Positions 1 through 8,766 of a DNA stretch of 64,000 bases are shown here, one piece after another. Below the pieces are notes generated by a model that saw nothing but the letters and a program-made list of their open reading frames with translations, made no database searches and was not told the origin of the DNA. Numbering within the stretch: position 1 is the stretch's first letter; every line of letters starts with the position of its first letter. This DNA is from Streptomyces sp. Root1304 (lineage in GTDB: Bacteria; Actinomycetota; Actinomycetes; Streptomycetales; Streptomycetaceae). The stretch covers positions 683,241 through 747,240 of the forward strand of contig NZ_LMEP01000001.1 of NCBI RefSeq assembly GCF_001426405.1, in the 5' to 3' direction. Position numbers and translations under genes: made by a program.

Positions 1-2022
1 ATCCCCGCCGGCAGCCACTCCGCCAAGGAGCTGTTCCGCATCGCGCAGGGCGCCGGTGGTTCGCCCGCCGAGGCCGTCGTGGTGGACGCGGCGGGCAAGG
101 TCGCCTGCGAGATCCGCACCTACTACAGCTCCTTCTCGACCTGCCCCCTGACCCCGGGCCTCGCCCACACGGTCCTGGTCCAGGGCCGTGACACGGCCGC
201 AGAGACCCTGCTGACCCGCCAGGACGTCACCGCCACCGCGCGCGGCTGCGTCACCACCCCGGCCGTCGCCGTAGGCGGCCCCTCCACCGAGGGCGTCACC
301 GCCGCGCCCGGCGACTTCCTGTGCCGCCGGGTCACGACGACCGCCGCCGGGGACACCCTGCACCTGGACGTGCGGGACGCGGACCAGTCCGTCCGGCTCA
401 TGGCCTTCGACGCCAAGGGCACGGCGGGCTGCGACTACTTCGCGGACGGCTGCGCCATCACCGGCTCGGCCGCCTACCAGGTGCTGCTCCAGGTCCCGGC
501 GGACGGCACCGGCCCCGCCGCCTACCGGCTCGACGCCGCCCGCATCGGCACGCCGACCGGGCCCGCCCCGGAGTGCGGCAAGGTGGCGAACGCGAGCTAC
601 GGCTTCGGTCCGCTCACCGGAACCCTCAGCGAACAGCACTCCACGCTGTGCTGGGCGCTCCCGACCGGTGCGGGCGACAACTTCGACGTCGCGCTCAGCC
701 CGGCCGGCACGTTCGAGACCATGCCGCGGCCCCGGATGTACGACGTGAGCAGCCGGGTGAACTTCTGCGGCCGCTTGTACACGAGCGAGGGCGAGGTGTA
801 CCGCTGCGGCATCGCGGGCTCGTACCCGAAGACGGCCAAACCGACCACGCTCGTGTTCGGCCTGCCGAACCAGCCGGCGCAGGCGTCCACGCCCGTCAAG
901 GCGCAGTTCACCTGCACCGGCGCGGTCTGCGGCACCGACGAGCGCTCCGTCGGCACCGTCGGCCCGACAACGGTCGGCCGGGGCAAGGTCTCGATGACCG
1001 TCACCGGCTCGGCGCTGCCCGACTCCGCCAAGGTCGTCCTGACGGACGGATCGTTCCGGGCCGAGTCCACTACGGTCTCCGTCGCGCCGGACCGGCGAAG
1101 CATGACGGTGGGCCTGGACCTGACGAACGCGCCGCTCGGCTCGCTGAGCGCCAGTGTGTACGTGTTCGGCGCGCAGTACATGAAGCCGTCGGTGACCGTC
1201 GTTGCCGCCCTCCGAAACACCGCCGCACCCGGGTTCTCCGGCACGGCGGTCGTCGGCGGGACGGTGGCGGCGAAGCCCGGATCGTGGTCGCTGCCGGTGG
1301 ACTCGCTCGCGTACCAGTGGCGTGCGAACGGCGTCGCCGTCGCGGGGGCCACAGCCGCCACGTACACGATCCCCGCCGCCCTTCAGGGCAAGCCGCTGTC
1401 CGTGGCCGTCACCGCCCGCAAGGCCGGGCACCCCTCCGTCACCGCCGTCAGTCCGGCCGTGGTCGTCAAGGGGCTCGCCCCCAAGCCGACCCGCGTGCCC
1501 TACATGACCGGGTACGCGCGCGTCGGCGGGACCGTTTCCGCCGTCGTCGGGGCCTGGGCGCCCGCGCCCACCTCGTACGCCTACCAGTGGCGGGTCGACG
1601 GGCTCGCGATCCCCGGTGCCACCGGGGCGCGTTACGTCCTCCCGGCCGCCGCCCGCGGCAAGAAGCTGACCGTCACCGTGTACGCCCTCCGCACCGGGCA
1701 CCTGACCGGTTCGTACACCTCGGCCGGCTACACCGTCGGCTACGGCCTCGCGCCGAAGGCGACCGTCGCGCCGTACGTCACCGGCACGGTCAGGGTCGGG
1801 CGGACCCTCACCCTGAACCGGGGCACGTGGACGCCGGCACCGACCTCGTACACGTACCAGTGGTACGCGAACGGGCGGGCCATCACCGGCGCAACGAAGA
1901 CCTGGCTCACGCTCGGCAAGGCCCAGCGCGGGACGCGGATCACCGTCAAGGTGACCGCCTACCGGACCGGCCACACGGCGGGCGTCGCCTGGACCCGTTC
2001 GACGGGTGCGGTCGCCGGGTGA
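1..2022 (+). CDS. Surface protein with Ig-like repeats, 3' part
   Basis: The reading frame is open from base 1, so the 5' end lies outside the window; 673 codons are visible. The C-terminal part has three tandem repeats of about 85-90 residues (roughly bases 1215-2010). Each has a YQW core, then a G-A-T segment and a GK/GT-x-(L/I)-(T/S)V strand, and ends in a GH motif. This is the layout of the Ig-like A-repeat often found in secreted actinobacterial proteins. The upstream half has paired cysteines, fitting an exported protein. The N-terminal domain, and hence the activity, cannot be seen. A strong hairpin follows the stop. Confidence 0.75.
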   Translation: MPAGSHSAKELFRIAQGAGGSPAEAVVVDAAGKVACEIRTYYSSFSTCPLTPGLAHTVLVQGRDTAAETLLTRQDVTATARGCVTTPAVAVGGPSTEGVTAAPGDFLCRRVTTTAAGDTLHLDVRDADQSVRLMAFDAKGTAGCDYFADGCAITGSAAYQVLLQVPADGTGPAAYRLDAARIGTPTGPAPECGKVANASYGFGPLTGTLSEQHSTLCWALPTGAGDNFDVALSPAGTFETMPRPRMYDVSSRVNFCGRLYTSEGEVYRCGIAGSYPKTAKPTTLVFGLPNQPAQASTPVKAQFTCTGAVCGTDERSVGTVGPTTVGRGKVSMTVTGSALPDSAKVVLTDGSFRAESTTVSVAPDRRSMTVGLDLTNAPLGSLSASVYVFGAQYMKPSVTVVAALRNTAAPGFSGTAVVGGTVAAKPGSWSLPVDSLAYQWRANGVAVAGATAATYTIPAALQGKPLSVAVTARKAGHPSVTAVSPAVVVKGLAPKPTRVPYMTGYARVGGTVSAVVGAWAPAPTSYAYQWRVDGLAIPGATGARYVLPAAARGKKLTVTVYALRTGHLTGSYTSAGYTVGYGLAPKATVAPYVTGTVRVGRTLTLNRGTWTPAPTSYTYQWYANGRAITGATKTWLTLGKAQRGTRITVKVTAYRTGHTAGVAWTRSTGAVAG

Positions 2023-2051
2023 TCCCGACCGCCTAGCGCACGCTCATCCAG

Positions 2052-2092
2052 CAGCCCCCGGGGCGACGGCCGGTCCGTCGCGCCGGGGGCTG
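2052..2092 (+). terminator. Rho-independent-type hairpin
   Basis: A 10-bp perfect inverted repeat, CAGCCCCCGG (2052-2061) with CCGGGGGCTG (2083-2092), begins 30 bases after the stop of the surface-protein gene. There is no clear T tract, as is usual for streptomycete terminators. Confidence 0.7.
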
Positions 2093-2141
2093 TGGCGTAC
2101 GGCGGCGGGCGGCGGCCCGGCGGCTCCCGGGGGCTTCCCAT

Positions 2142-2156
2142 CTGACGATGCGTCAG
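2142..2156. promoter_or_regulatory. Palindromic operator, CTGACG type (site 1)
   Basis: CTGACG-ATG-CGTCAG is a perfect 6-bp inverted repeat with a 3-base spacer, directly before the flavin reductase start. The same 15-bp architecture recurs at 10768, 10802, 15938 and 16023, each time before a catabolic transcription unit. The size suits a TetR-type dimer, but the regulator is not identified. Confidence 0.65.
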
Positions 2157-2161
2157 TTTCA

Positions 2162-2776
2162 ATGGGTGACGTGATGGGACACGCGGGGATGGCGGCCACC
2201 GCCGTCCGACACCTGAGAGCGGCCGGTTCGCCGACGGCCGTGGAACCACTGCCCAGGCCGGTACTGCGCGCGGTACGGGAGGACGAGCGACCGCCCGTCG
2301 ACCCGGCCGAATTCCGCCGCGTCCTCGGCCACTTCGCGAGCGGCGTCACGATCGTGACCGCGCTCGACCCGGAAGGACCGGCCGGCTTCGCCTGCCAGTC
2401 CTTCGCCTCCCTCTCCCTCGACCCGCCCCTGGTCGCCTTCATGGTCGCCCGTACGTCGACGACCTGGCCCCGGATCGCGAGCGCGGGCACCTTCTGCGTC
2501 AACATCCTGGGCGCGGACCAGGGCGGCCTGTGCCGCGCGTTCGCGGTGAGCGGCGCGGACAAGTTCGCGGGCGTCGACTGGACCCCCGCCCCGACGACGG
2601 GCGCACCCCGCCTGACGGGAACGCCCGCCTGGATCGACTGCACGATCACGGCGGTGCACACGGGGGGCGACCACCTGATCGTGGTCGGCCGGGTGGAATC
2701 CCTGGGGTCGGAGGAGGAGGACGGGGGGCCACTGCTGTTCCACCGGGGGAAGTTCGGCCGGTTCAGCGGCGCCTAG
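2162..2776 (+). CDS. Flavin reductase family protein
   Basis: About 204 residues. From about residue 46 (FRRVLGHFASGVTIVT) to the end it matches the FMN-binding flavin reductase (HpaC/HsaB-like) fold, with the signatures CQSFASLSLDPPL and FCVNIL. Such proteins use NAD(P)H to reduce FMN or FAD for a partner monooxygenase; no partner gene is adjacent. The frame is open upstream to 2006, but that extension crosses the hairpin and operator. Starts at 2162, 2174 or 2189 are therefore likelier, and 2162, just after the operator, is used here. The shared operator suggests it serves the catabolic pathway at 8.7-17.6 kb. Confidence 0.8.
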   Translation: MGDVMGHAGMAATAVRHLRAAGSPTAVEPLPRPVLRAVREDERPPVDPAEFRRVLGHFASGVTIVTALDPEGPAGFACQSFASLSLDPPLVAFMVARTSTTWPRIASAGTFCVNILGADQGGLCRAFAVSGADKFAGVDWTPAPTTGAPRLTGTPAWIDCTITAVHTGGDHLIVVGRVESLGSEEEDGGPLLFHRGKFGRFSGA

Positions 2777-2782
2777 GCTGTC

Positions 2783-2803
2783 GCGCCCTCCGTACGGGGG
2801 CGC
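2783..2803. terminator. Possible hairpin between convergent genes
   Basis: GCGCCC (2783-2788) pairs with GGGCGC (2798-2803) across a short loop, between the flavin reductase and the convergent membrane-protein gene. The stem is short, so this is tentative. Confidence 0.35.
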
Positions 2804-2836
2804 TATCCACGCCCGTGCCCGGGGGCTGAGGGGGGT

Positions 2837-3352
2837 TCAGTCGCCGATCAGGCCCGCGTACACCCCGATCCCGCCCAGTGTGAAGACCGTCAGGACCACC
2901 AGCGCGCCCCACACCAGGAGCGAGACGAAGTAGCCCCTGCGGGCCGGGCGGGTCAGGAGGGTCGCCGCGGACAGGCAGGCCGCCGCCAGGGGCCAGCCCT
3001 GCCGGCCCGTCAGCGGGAGGACCAGCGCGCCCGCCGCGGCCGACAGGAGCAGCTGCCAGCCGAGCGGACGGCCTCCGAACCTGCGCGCCAGGTCCTCGCC
3101 GAGCAGCACCGTCGGGAGCACGATCACCGCGGAGACCACCAGGGCCGGCAGCAGTGCCATCAGCGGCAGGAACGGGAGGAACAGCAGCGTCAGCGCGCTG
3201 ACGCGTTCCTCCCCCGGCTCCGCCTGCCCGGCGTCCCCGAACACCACCCCCAGGGCCAGCGCCAGCGCCCCTTCGAGGAACAGCGCAAGCACCGACGCCC
3301 ACAGCATCCGGGCATGCGTCCGACCGTCGTCCGGACCGCTCATCGCGATCAC
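2837..3352 (-). CDS. Small multi-pass membrane protein, unknown function
   Basis: A 171-residue protein with about four to five hydrophobic segments: near residues 17-38, 54-85 (possibly two), 98-125 and 145-168. No domain is recognised. It starts 12 bp after the stop of the upstream MFS gene on the same strand, so the two are probably co-transcribed and it may act with that transporter. Confidence 0.6.
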   Translation of the reverse strand: MIAMSGPDDGRTHARMLWASVLALFLEGALALALGVVFGDAGQAEPGEERVSALTLLFLPFLPLMALLPALVVSAVIVLPTVLLGEDLARRFGGRPLGWQLLLSAAAGALVLPLTGRQGWPLAAACLSAATLLTRPARRGYFVSLLVWGALVVLTVFTLGGIGVYAGLIGD

Positions 3353-3364
3353 CCCCGGCGGTCA

Positions 3365-4669
3365 TCATGCTCCTGCCGGGGACACCGTTCCCGTCCGGGG
3401 TCGCCTGATGACCAGCGCCATCAGGGCCGCCGCCGCGCACAGCGCGCCCGAGGCGTACCAGACCACGTCGTACGTGCCGAAGACGTCACGGGCCACCCCG
3501 CCCGCGAAGGCGACGACCGCCGCCCCGACCTGGTGCGAGGCGAGCACCCAGCCGAAGACGATCGCCGAGTCCTCCCCGTAGTGCTCGCGGCACAGCGCGA
3601 TCGTCGGCGGGACCGTCGCCACCCAGTCGAGGCCGTAGAAGACGATGAAGAACAGCATCGGCGGGTGCACGGTCGGCGCGAGCAGCACCGGCAGGAAGAG
3701 CAGCGAGATCCCGCGGAGCGCGTAGTAGACCGCGAGGAGCCGCCGCGCCTCGAAACGGTCGGTGAACCAGCCCGAGGCGATCGTGCCGACCACGTCGAAC
3801 ACCCCGATCACGGCGAGCAGTCCGGCCGCCGCCGTGACCGGCATGCCGTGGTCGTGCGCCGCCGGCACGAAGTGGGTCTTGACCAGGCCGTTCGTGGACG
3901 CGCCACAGATCGCGAAGGTGCCCGCGAGGAGCCAGAAGGGGCCGGTGCGGGCCGCCTTGAAGAGGACGGTGACGGCCCGGCGCGCGGCGCCCGGCACGGG
4001 GGCGGGCTTCTCCGCGTACTCCCCGCCGTACGGGGCGAGTCCCACGTCCGCCGGGTGGTCCCGCAGCAGCAGCCAGACGAACGGCACGACGGCGAGCGCC
4101 GCGAGGGAGACCGTCACGGCGGCCGGTCGCCAGCCGTGGTGCTCGACCAGCCAGGACAGCAGCGGCAGGAAGACGAGTTGCCCGGACGCCCCGGCCGCGG
4201 TGAGGATGCCGGTCACCAGGCCCCGGCGGGCGACGAACCAGCGGTTGGTGACGGTCGCGGCGAAGGCCAGCGCCATCGAGCCGCTGCCGAGTCCGACGAG
4301 GACGCCCCAGAAGAGCACCAGCTGCCACGCGGCCGTCATCCACACCGTGAGGACCGATCCGGCGGAGATGATCGTCAGCGCGACGGCGACGACCCGGCGG
4401 ATGCCGAAACGGTCCATCAGGGCCGCGGCGAAGGGGGCGGTGAGGCCGTAGAGGGCGAGGTTCACCGAGACGGCGAAGCCGATCGTGCCCCGCGACCAGT
4501 CGAACTCGGTGTGCAGGGGCTCGATCAGCAGACCCGGCAGGGAGGCGAAGGCGGCGGCGCCGATGATCGTGACGAAGGTGACCGCCGCGACGAACCAGGC
4601 ACGGTGGACGCGGGAGTCGCGGGCCGGTCCGGCAGGGGTACGGGCAGGGGTCTCGGTTGTCTGGGCCAT
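3365..4669 (-). CDS. MFS transporter (monocarboxylate/OFA-like)
   Basis: A 434-residue protein with twelve predicted membrane segments and a hydrophilic N-terminal tail. The first cytoplasmic loop carries a degenerate MFS motif near MDRFGIRRV. The segment EFDWSRGTIGFAVSVNL resembles the start of oxalate/formate and monocarboxylate-type transporters, so a small organic acid is a reasonable but unproven substrate. It is the first gene of a two-gene minus-strand unit with the membrane protein at 2837-3352. Confidence 0.8.
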   Translation of the reverse strand: MAQTTETPARTPAGPARDSRVHRAWFVAAVTFVTIIGAAAFASLPGLLIEPLHTEFDWSRGTIGFAVSVNLALYGLTAPFAAALMDRFGIRRVVAVALTIISAGSVLTVWMTAAWQLVLFWGVLVGLGSGSMALAFAATVTNRWFVARRGLVTGILTAAGASGQLVFLPLLSWLVEHHGWRPAAVTVSLAALAVVPFVWLLLRDHPADVGLAPYGGEYAEKPAPVPGAARRAVTVLFKAARTGPFWLLAGTFAICGASTNGLVKTHFVPAAHDHGMPVTAAAGLLAVIGVFDVVGTIASGWFTDRFEARRLLAVYYALRGISLLFLPVLLAPTVHPPMLFFIVFYGLDWVATVPPTIALCREHYGEDSAIVFGWVLASHQVGAAVVAFAGGVARDVFGTYDVVWYASGALCAAAALMALVIRRPRTGTVSPAGA

Positions 4670-4686
4670 GCCACTGAGCCTCCCGT

Positions 4687-5199
4687 GTGCGCCCCGCCCC
4701 GGCCATTGGCCCGACTGACAGCTTTCGAACGGATCGGGACACGGGCGCGAGCAACGGACCAGAGGGGTGTACCCCTCCGGGAGGCTCGGGCAGGCTGAGG
4801 CGCAAGCTCATCCGCTTCCAGCAGCTCTTCGAGGAGGACGGCGCCGTGGGCCGCCCGGCGGAGGTCCCGCTGAGCGGACGGTTCCGGCACCGGCTGTTCC
4901 GGGACGAAGCCCTCGTGGCCCCGCAGCCGTCGCCGGACGGCCGGTGGCGCGTGCGGCTCGTGCTCGCCGCCCACGGCCGGTTCCCGCTGCGACTGGTCGC
5001 CGCCGTGGGACTGCGCCTGTTCCGGTCCCGTATCGACCGCGAACTCGGGACGGCCCTCGGCCGCGCCGCCGCCCGCTGGGACGCCGTCGTCCCCGCCCTG
5101 ACCGCCCTGCACGGCGAGGCACTGCGCCGCCGCGTCCTGGAAGACCCGGCCCCTAAGCCGGCACCGAACCCGGAGCCGAAGCCCTGGGCAGCGTCCTGA
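4687..5199 (+). CDS. Hypothetical protein
   Basis: Up to 170 residues from a GTG. The first 35 or so look non-coding, and the conserved-looking part begins near RRKLIRFQQLFEEDG (about 4797), so the true start is probably internal. The protein is rich in Arg and Leu, has no signal peptide or membrane segment, and ends in a Pro/Lys tail. It is divergent from the MFS gene at 3365-4669, and its last 47 bp overlap the 3' end of the MFS gene on the other strand. No family recognised. Confidence 0.45.
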   Translation: MRPAPAIGPTDSFRTDRDTGASNGPEGCTPPGGSGRLRRKLIRFQQLFEEDGAVGRPAEVPLSGRFRHRLFRDEALVAPQPSPDGRWRVRLVLAAHGRFPLRLVAAVGLRLFRSRIDRELGTALGRAAARWDAVVPALTALHGEALRRRVLEDPAPKPAPNPEPKPWAAS

Positions 5200-6424
5200 T
5201 CGGCCGTACCGCCAGCAGCGCCGCCACCACCAGTACCGCGATCCCCGCCCCCGTCAGCAGCACCCGCTCCGTCCCGACCGCCGCCGCCACCGGGCCCGAC
5301 AGGGTGCGGCCGACGCCCATCATCAGCAGCGAGCCGGCCACGTCGTACGCGTGCATCCGGTTCAGCGCCTCCTGCGGCACGTGGGTCTGGACGGACGTCG
5401 ACCACATCACCAGCCAGAAGGCGAAGGCCGCCCCGCCGATGAACTGGCCCGCGCCGAGCAACGCCACCGGCGCGCCCAGGCCGAGCAGGACGAGGTTGAC
5501 GGGGAGGCCGAGGAGGGCGACCGCACCCGACGCGAGGGGGCGGCGCGGGCGCAGCCGGAGGGCGAGGAGGCCGCCGACCGCGCTGCCCGCGCCGTTGATC
5601 GCCATGAGCACGCCGTACGCGGCCGAGCCGTGGTCCTCGGTGACCAGGCTCGCGGTGAGCGGCACCATGGGGCCCGCGACGGTCAGCCCGTACACCGTCC
5701 AGATGGAGATGACCCCCCAGAGCCAGTTGCGGGACCGGAACTCCCGCCATCCGCCCACGAGTTCGGCACCGAGCGAGTCGCGTCGCAGGGAGTCGGACGG
5801 GATCGGCGCGATCCGCATCAGAGCGAGGCAGAGGGCGCTGACCGCGAACGTCACGCCGTTGACGGCGAACGCGGCGCCCGCGTTCCACACGGCGACGAGC
5901 ACGCCCGCCGCCGCCGGTCCCGCCATGATCATGAGGGCTTCGACGACCCGCAGGACGGCGTTGGCGCGCTGCACGTCCGGGGCGATGCGCGGGATCGTGG
6001 AGGCGACCCCCGGCTGGAAGAGCGCGGCGCCGATTCCGCTGAGGACGGAGAGGGCGTAGACCGCCCACAGCGGCGGGCTGCCGAGGGCGAAGGAGACGGC
6101 GAGGACGGCGGCGCCGGGGAGCCGCAGCAGGTCCGCGAGGATCATCATGCGGCGGGCCGTGAACCGGTCGGCGAGGACGCCGCCGAAGAGGACGAAGAGG
6201 GCGAAGGCGGCGGTCCAGCCGCCGAGCGCGTACCCGACGGTGGAGCCGGAGTGACCGGCGCCGAGGAGTCCGGCGGCGAAGGCCACCGGGACCATGCCCT
6301 CGCCGAAGACGGCGACCGCGCGGGCGACGAAGAAGAGCCGGAAGTTACGGTTCCACAGTGCGGGCGGCTCGGCCGGGGCGGGAATCCGCTCGGCGGCCTC
6401 AGACTTGTACGTGTTGTCCGTCAC
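5153..6424 (-). CDS. MFS transporter (MFS_3 / EntS-like)
   Basis: A 423-residue protein from a GTG start, with about twelve membrane segments. LWNRNFRLFFVARAVAVFGEGM near residues 23-45 and GGVLADRFTARR, the loop 2-3 motif, are typical of MFS_3 exporters for drugs or siderophores. The gene is divergent from the GlxA-type regulator at 6475 with only 50 bp between the starts. That gap holds a 14-bp palindrome, so the regulator probably controls this exporter. Confidence 0.8.
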   Translation of the reverse strand: MTDNTYKSEAAERIPAPAEPPALWNRNFRLFFVARAVAVFGEGMVPVAFAAGLLGAGHSGSTVGYALGGWTAAFALFVLFGGVLADRFTARRMMILADLLRLPGAAVLAVSFALGSPPLWAVYALSVLSGIGAALFQPGVASTIPRIAPDVQRANAVLRVVEALMIMAGPAAAGVLVAVWNAGAAFAVNGVTFAVSALCLALMRIAPIPSDSLRRDSLGAELVGGWREFRSRNWLWGVISIWTVYGLTVAGPMVPLTASLVTEDHGSAAYGVLMAINGAGSAVGGLLALRLRPRRPLASGAVALLGLPVNLVLLGLGAPVALLGAGQFIGGAAFAFWLVMWSTSVQTHVPQEALNRMHAYDVAGSLLMMGVGRTLSGPVAAAVGTERVLLTGAGIAVLVVAALLAVRPIRTLPRASAPGSVPA

Positions 6425-6438
6425 GAAGACGAACAGCT

Positions 6439-6452
6439 ACCAGCCAGCTGGT
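6439..6452. promoter_or_regulatory. Operator candidate between divergent regulator and exporter
   Basis: ACCAGC-CA-GCTGGT is a perfect 6-bp inverted repeat in the 50-bp gap between the EntS-like exporter and the AraC-type regulator. Its position suits control of both promoters, probably by the adjacent regulator. Confidence 0.5.
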
Positions 6453-6474
6453 CTACACCACCACTGATTTTCCG

Positions 6475-7473
6475 ATGGGAGCACCGCCCGTGCCGTCTCC
6501 GCACCGCGTCGCCGTGCTCGCCCTGCCCGGCCTCCTCCCCTTCGAACTGGGCATCCCCCACCGGATCTTCGGCCGCGCCCGCGACGCGGAGGGCCGGCTG
6601 CTGTACGAGATCGTCACCTGCGCGCCGGTCGCCGGGCCCGTACCCACGGACGCCGACTTCTCGGTGCACGTCGAGCACGGCCCGGAGGCCCTCGCCACCG
6701 CCGACACGGTCGTCGTACCGGCCTCGTACGAGCTGGGCCCGGTCTACGACGAGGGCCGGCTCCCCGGGGACCTGGCCGCCGCCCTCGCCCACATCCGGCC
6801 CGGCACCCGGCTGGTCTCCATCTGCACCGGCGGGTACGTGCTCGCCGCCGCGGGCTTCCTCGACGGCCGCCCGGCCACCACGCACTGGTCCTCGGCCGCG
6901 CACTTCCAGCGGCTCTTCCCGCGCGTACGGGTCGACGCGGACGTGCTGTTCGTCGACGACGGCGACGTGCTCACGTCTGCGGGGGTGGCCGCCGGGATCG
7001 ACCTGTGCCTGCACATCGTGCGCCGCGACCACGGCACGGCGGTCGCGAACGACGTCGCCCGCCGGACGGTCGTCCCGCCGCACCGGGACGGCGGCCAGGC
7101 CCAGTACATCGAGCGTCCGGTGCCGGAGACGGGCACCCACACCACGACGGCGGCGCGGGCCTGGGCGCTCGCCCACCTCCACGAGCCGATCCAGCTGCGG
7201 GACCTGGCCGAGAAGGAGGCGATGAGCGTACGGACGTTCACCCGCCGGTTCCGGGACGAGGTCGGCATCAGCCCCGGCCAGTGGCTCACCCAGCAGCGCG
7301 TGGAGCGCGCCCGGTACCTCCTGGAGTCCACGGGGCTGCCGGTGGACCGGGTGGCGCGGGACGCGGGCTTCGGCACGGCGCAGTCCCTCCGGGTGCACCT
7401 GATGAGCGCGATCGGGGTGACCCCGACGTCCTACCGGCGGACCTTCCGCACGGGCGCGGACGCGTCGGCCTGA
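6475..7473 (+). CDS. GlxA-family AraC-type transcriptional regulator
   Basis: A 332-residue protein. Residues about 10-190 form a DJ-1/PfpI-like domain with the nucleophile-elbow motif SICTGGYVLAAAG, which in this family is a sensory rather than enzymatic module. Residues about 225-325 form an AraC double helix-turn-helix (LRDLAEKEAMSVRTFTRRF, then VDRVARDAGFGTAQSLRVHL). The frame is open upstream to 6358, but that extension crosses the exporter start and operator, so ATG 6475 is preferred; GTG 6490 is also possible. The last 43 bp overlap the 3' end of the convergent MFS gene. Confidence 0.85.
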   Translation: MGAPPVPSPHRVAVLALPGLLPFELGIPHRIFGRARDAEGRLLYEIVTCAPVAGPVPTDADFSVHVEHGPEALATADTVVVPASYELGPVYDEGRLPGDLAAALAHIRPGTRLVSICTGGYVLAAAGFLDGRPATTHWSSAAHFQRLFPRVRVDADVLFVDDGDVLTSAGVAAGIDLCLHIVRRDHGTAVANDVARRTVVPPHRDGGQAQYIERPVPETGTHTTTAARAWALAHLHEPIQLRDLAEKEAMSVRTFTRRFRDEVGISPGQWLTQQRVERARYLLESTGLPVDRVARDAGFGTAQSLRVHLMSAIGVTPTSYRRTFRTGADASA

Positions 7474-8711
7474 CCGTCCGGCGCCGGCAGGACGTCGCCC
7501 CGACCGTCCGGCGCGGACGCCTCCCCCTCCCCCACGAGCTTCGGCGTCTCGCGGTCGAGCCTTCGCTCCCCCACCGCCCCCACGACCGCCAGCAGCACCG
7601 TCAGCCCCACCCCGTAGAGGATCGCCGTCGAGGGGGCGACCACCTTGAGCAGCCCGCCCGCGAGGGCCCCGCTCGCCGCGTATCCGGCGCCGACGGCCGC
7701 GTACATCACGGAGTACCCGGCGGCGAGCGCGGACGGCGGCAGGAGCCGCCGCAGGGCCAGGTTCCGCGCGAGGCCGGCGGGGGCCTGGCAGAGGCCGGCG
7801 ACGACCAGGGCGACCGCGATGGCGGCCGTCCACGGCAGGACGGCGACGAGCGCGACGCCCGAGGTCACCACGAGGACGAGGACGAAGGACTGCCCGAGCA
7901 GCGAGCCCGGCCAGTTCCCCCGCAGGCCGTAGACGAACGCGCCGACCGCCGAGCCGATCGAGAACCCGGCGAGCAGCGGCCCCACCCACCCGATGCCGAT
8001 CCCGCGCTGTTCGAGCAGGGCGGGCAGGATCAGCTCGGCGAGCGCCAACAGGGTCAGTCCGGCGGCCCCCAGGACGTACACCGGCCAGGCCCGCAGCAGC
8101 GCCCGCCGCGCGGCCCCGCCGTCCTCCCCGGCCGCCGCCTGCTCCCATCCGGCGGGCAGCAGCCACAGTCCGGCGACACCGAGCGCCATCGACACCGCCG
8201 AGAGCACCAGCGGTACGGCGGGGTCGACGCCGAGCGCCAGTCCGGTGACGAGCGCGGGCGCGGCGGCCCAGATGGCGAAGGTGAGCACCGACTCCATGCT
8301 CATGGCCTGGGTGACGGCCCGCTCCGGGACCAGGCTGGTGAGGAGGGCCCGCAGCCCGCCGGGCACGGCGGCGGGCCCGGCGCCCGCGAACAGCGCGAGG
8401 ACGGCGAGGACCACCGGGTGCGCGCCCGGCAGGAGCCCGAGGCCCGCGAACCCGGCGGCGCCCACCGCGAGCCCGGCGGCGAGCTGCGGCCGGGCCCGCC
8501 CGGCGTTCATCCGCATGCCGAGGACGGGGGCGGCGACGATCTCGCCGATGACGTACGCGGCGGCGAGCGCCGCCCCCAGCGAGTAGCCCCCGGGCCGCTC
8601 CCGCACCAGGAACACGAGCGCGAGCGGCGCCATGGCGACGGGCAGTCTGCTGGTGACGGTGACGCCCGACCAGAAGAGGACGGAACGGGTGGCTAGCTCG
8701 CGGTAGGACAT
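7431..8711 (-). CDS. MFS transporter
   Basis: A 426-residue protein with twelve likely membrane segments, beginning SYRELATRSVLFWSGVTVTSRLPVAMAP. It belongs to the drug-exporter-like MFS group with a short N-terminus. The 3' end overlaps the convergent regulator gene by 43 bp. The next minus-strand gene upstream ends at 8767 on the other side of a 55-bp gap, so this gene could be read through from the SDR/alcohol dehydrogenase operon. Substrate unknown. Confidence 0.75.
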   Translation of the reverse strand: MSYRELATRSVLFWSGVTVTSRLPVAMAPLALVFLVRERPGGYSLGAALAAAYVIGEIVAAPVLGMRMNAGRARPQLAAGLAVGAAGFAGLGLLPGAHPVVLAVLALFAGAGPAAVPGGLRALLTSLVPERAVTQAMSMESVLTFAIWAAAPALVTGLALGVDPAVPLVLSAVSMALGVAGLWLLPAGWEQAAAGEDGGAARRALLRAWPVYVLGAAGLTLLALAELILPALLEQRGIGIGWVGPLLAGFSIGSAVGAFVYGLRGNWPGSLLGQSFVLVLVVTSGVALVAVLPWTAAIAVALVVAGLCQAPAGLARNLALRRLLPPSALAAGYSVMYAAVGAGYAASGALAGGLLKVVAPSTAILYGVGLTVLLAVVGAVGERRLDRETPKLVGEGEASAPDGRGDVLPAPDGQADASAPVRKVRR

Positions 8712-8766
8712 GGCCAGGACCGTAACCGCCGTACGGCCCTGAGCCCAGCCGGTTTACGGGGACGGC

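Noticed and set aside
321..2036. Long alternative-frame ORFs over the surface protein and most other genes
   Set aside because: They are frame shadows typical of GC-rich DNA: Arg/Pro/Gly-rich translations without domains, on top of genes with recognisable products.
3486..6068. 860-codon minus-strand ORF spanning two transporters
   Set aside because: It runs out of frame through both MFS genes and the hypothetical gene; the translation is Arg/Gly/Pro-rich with no domain.
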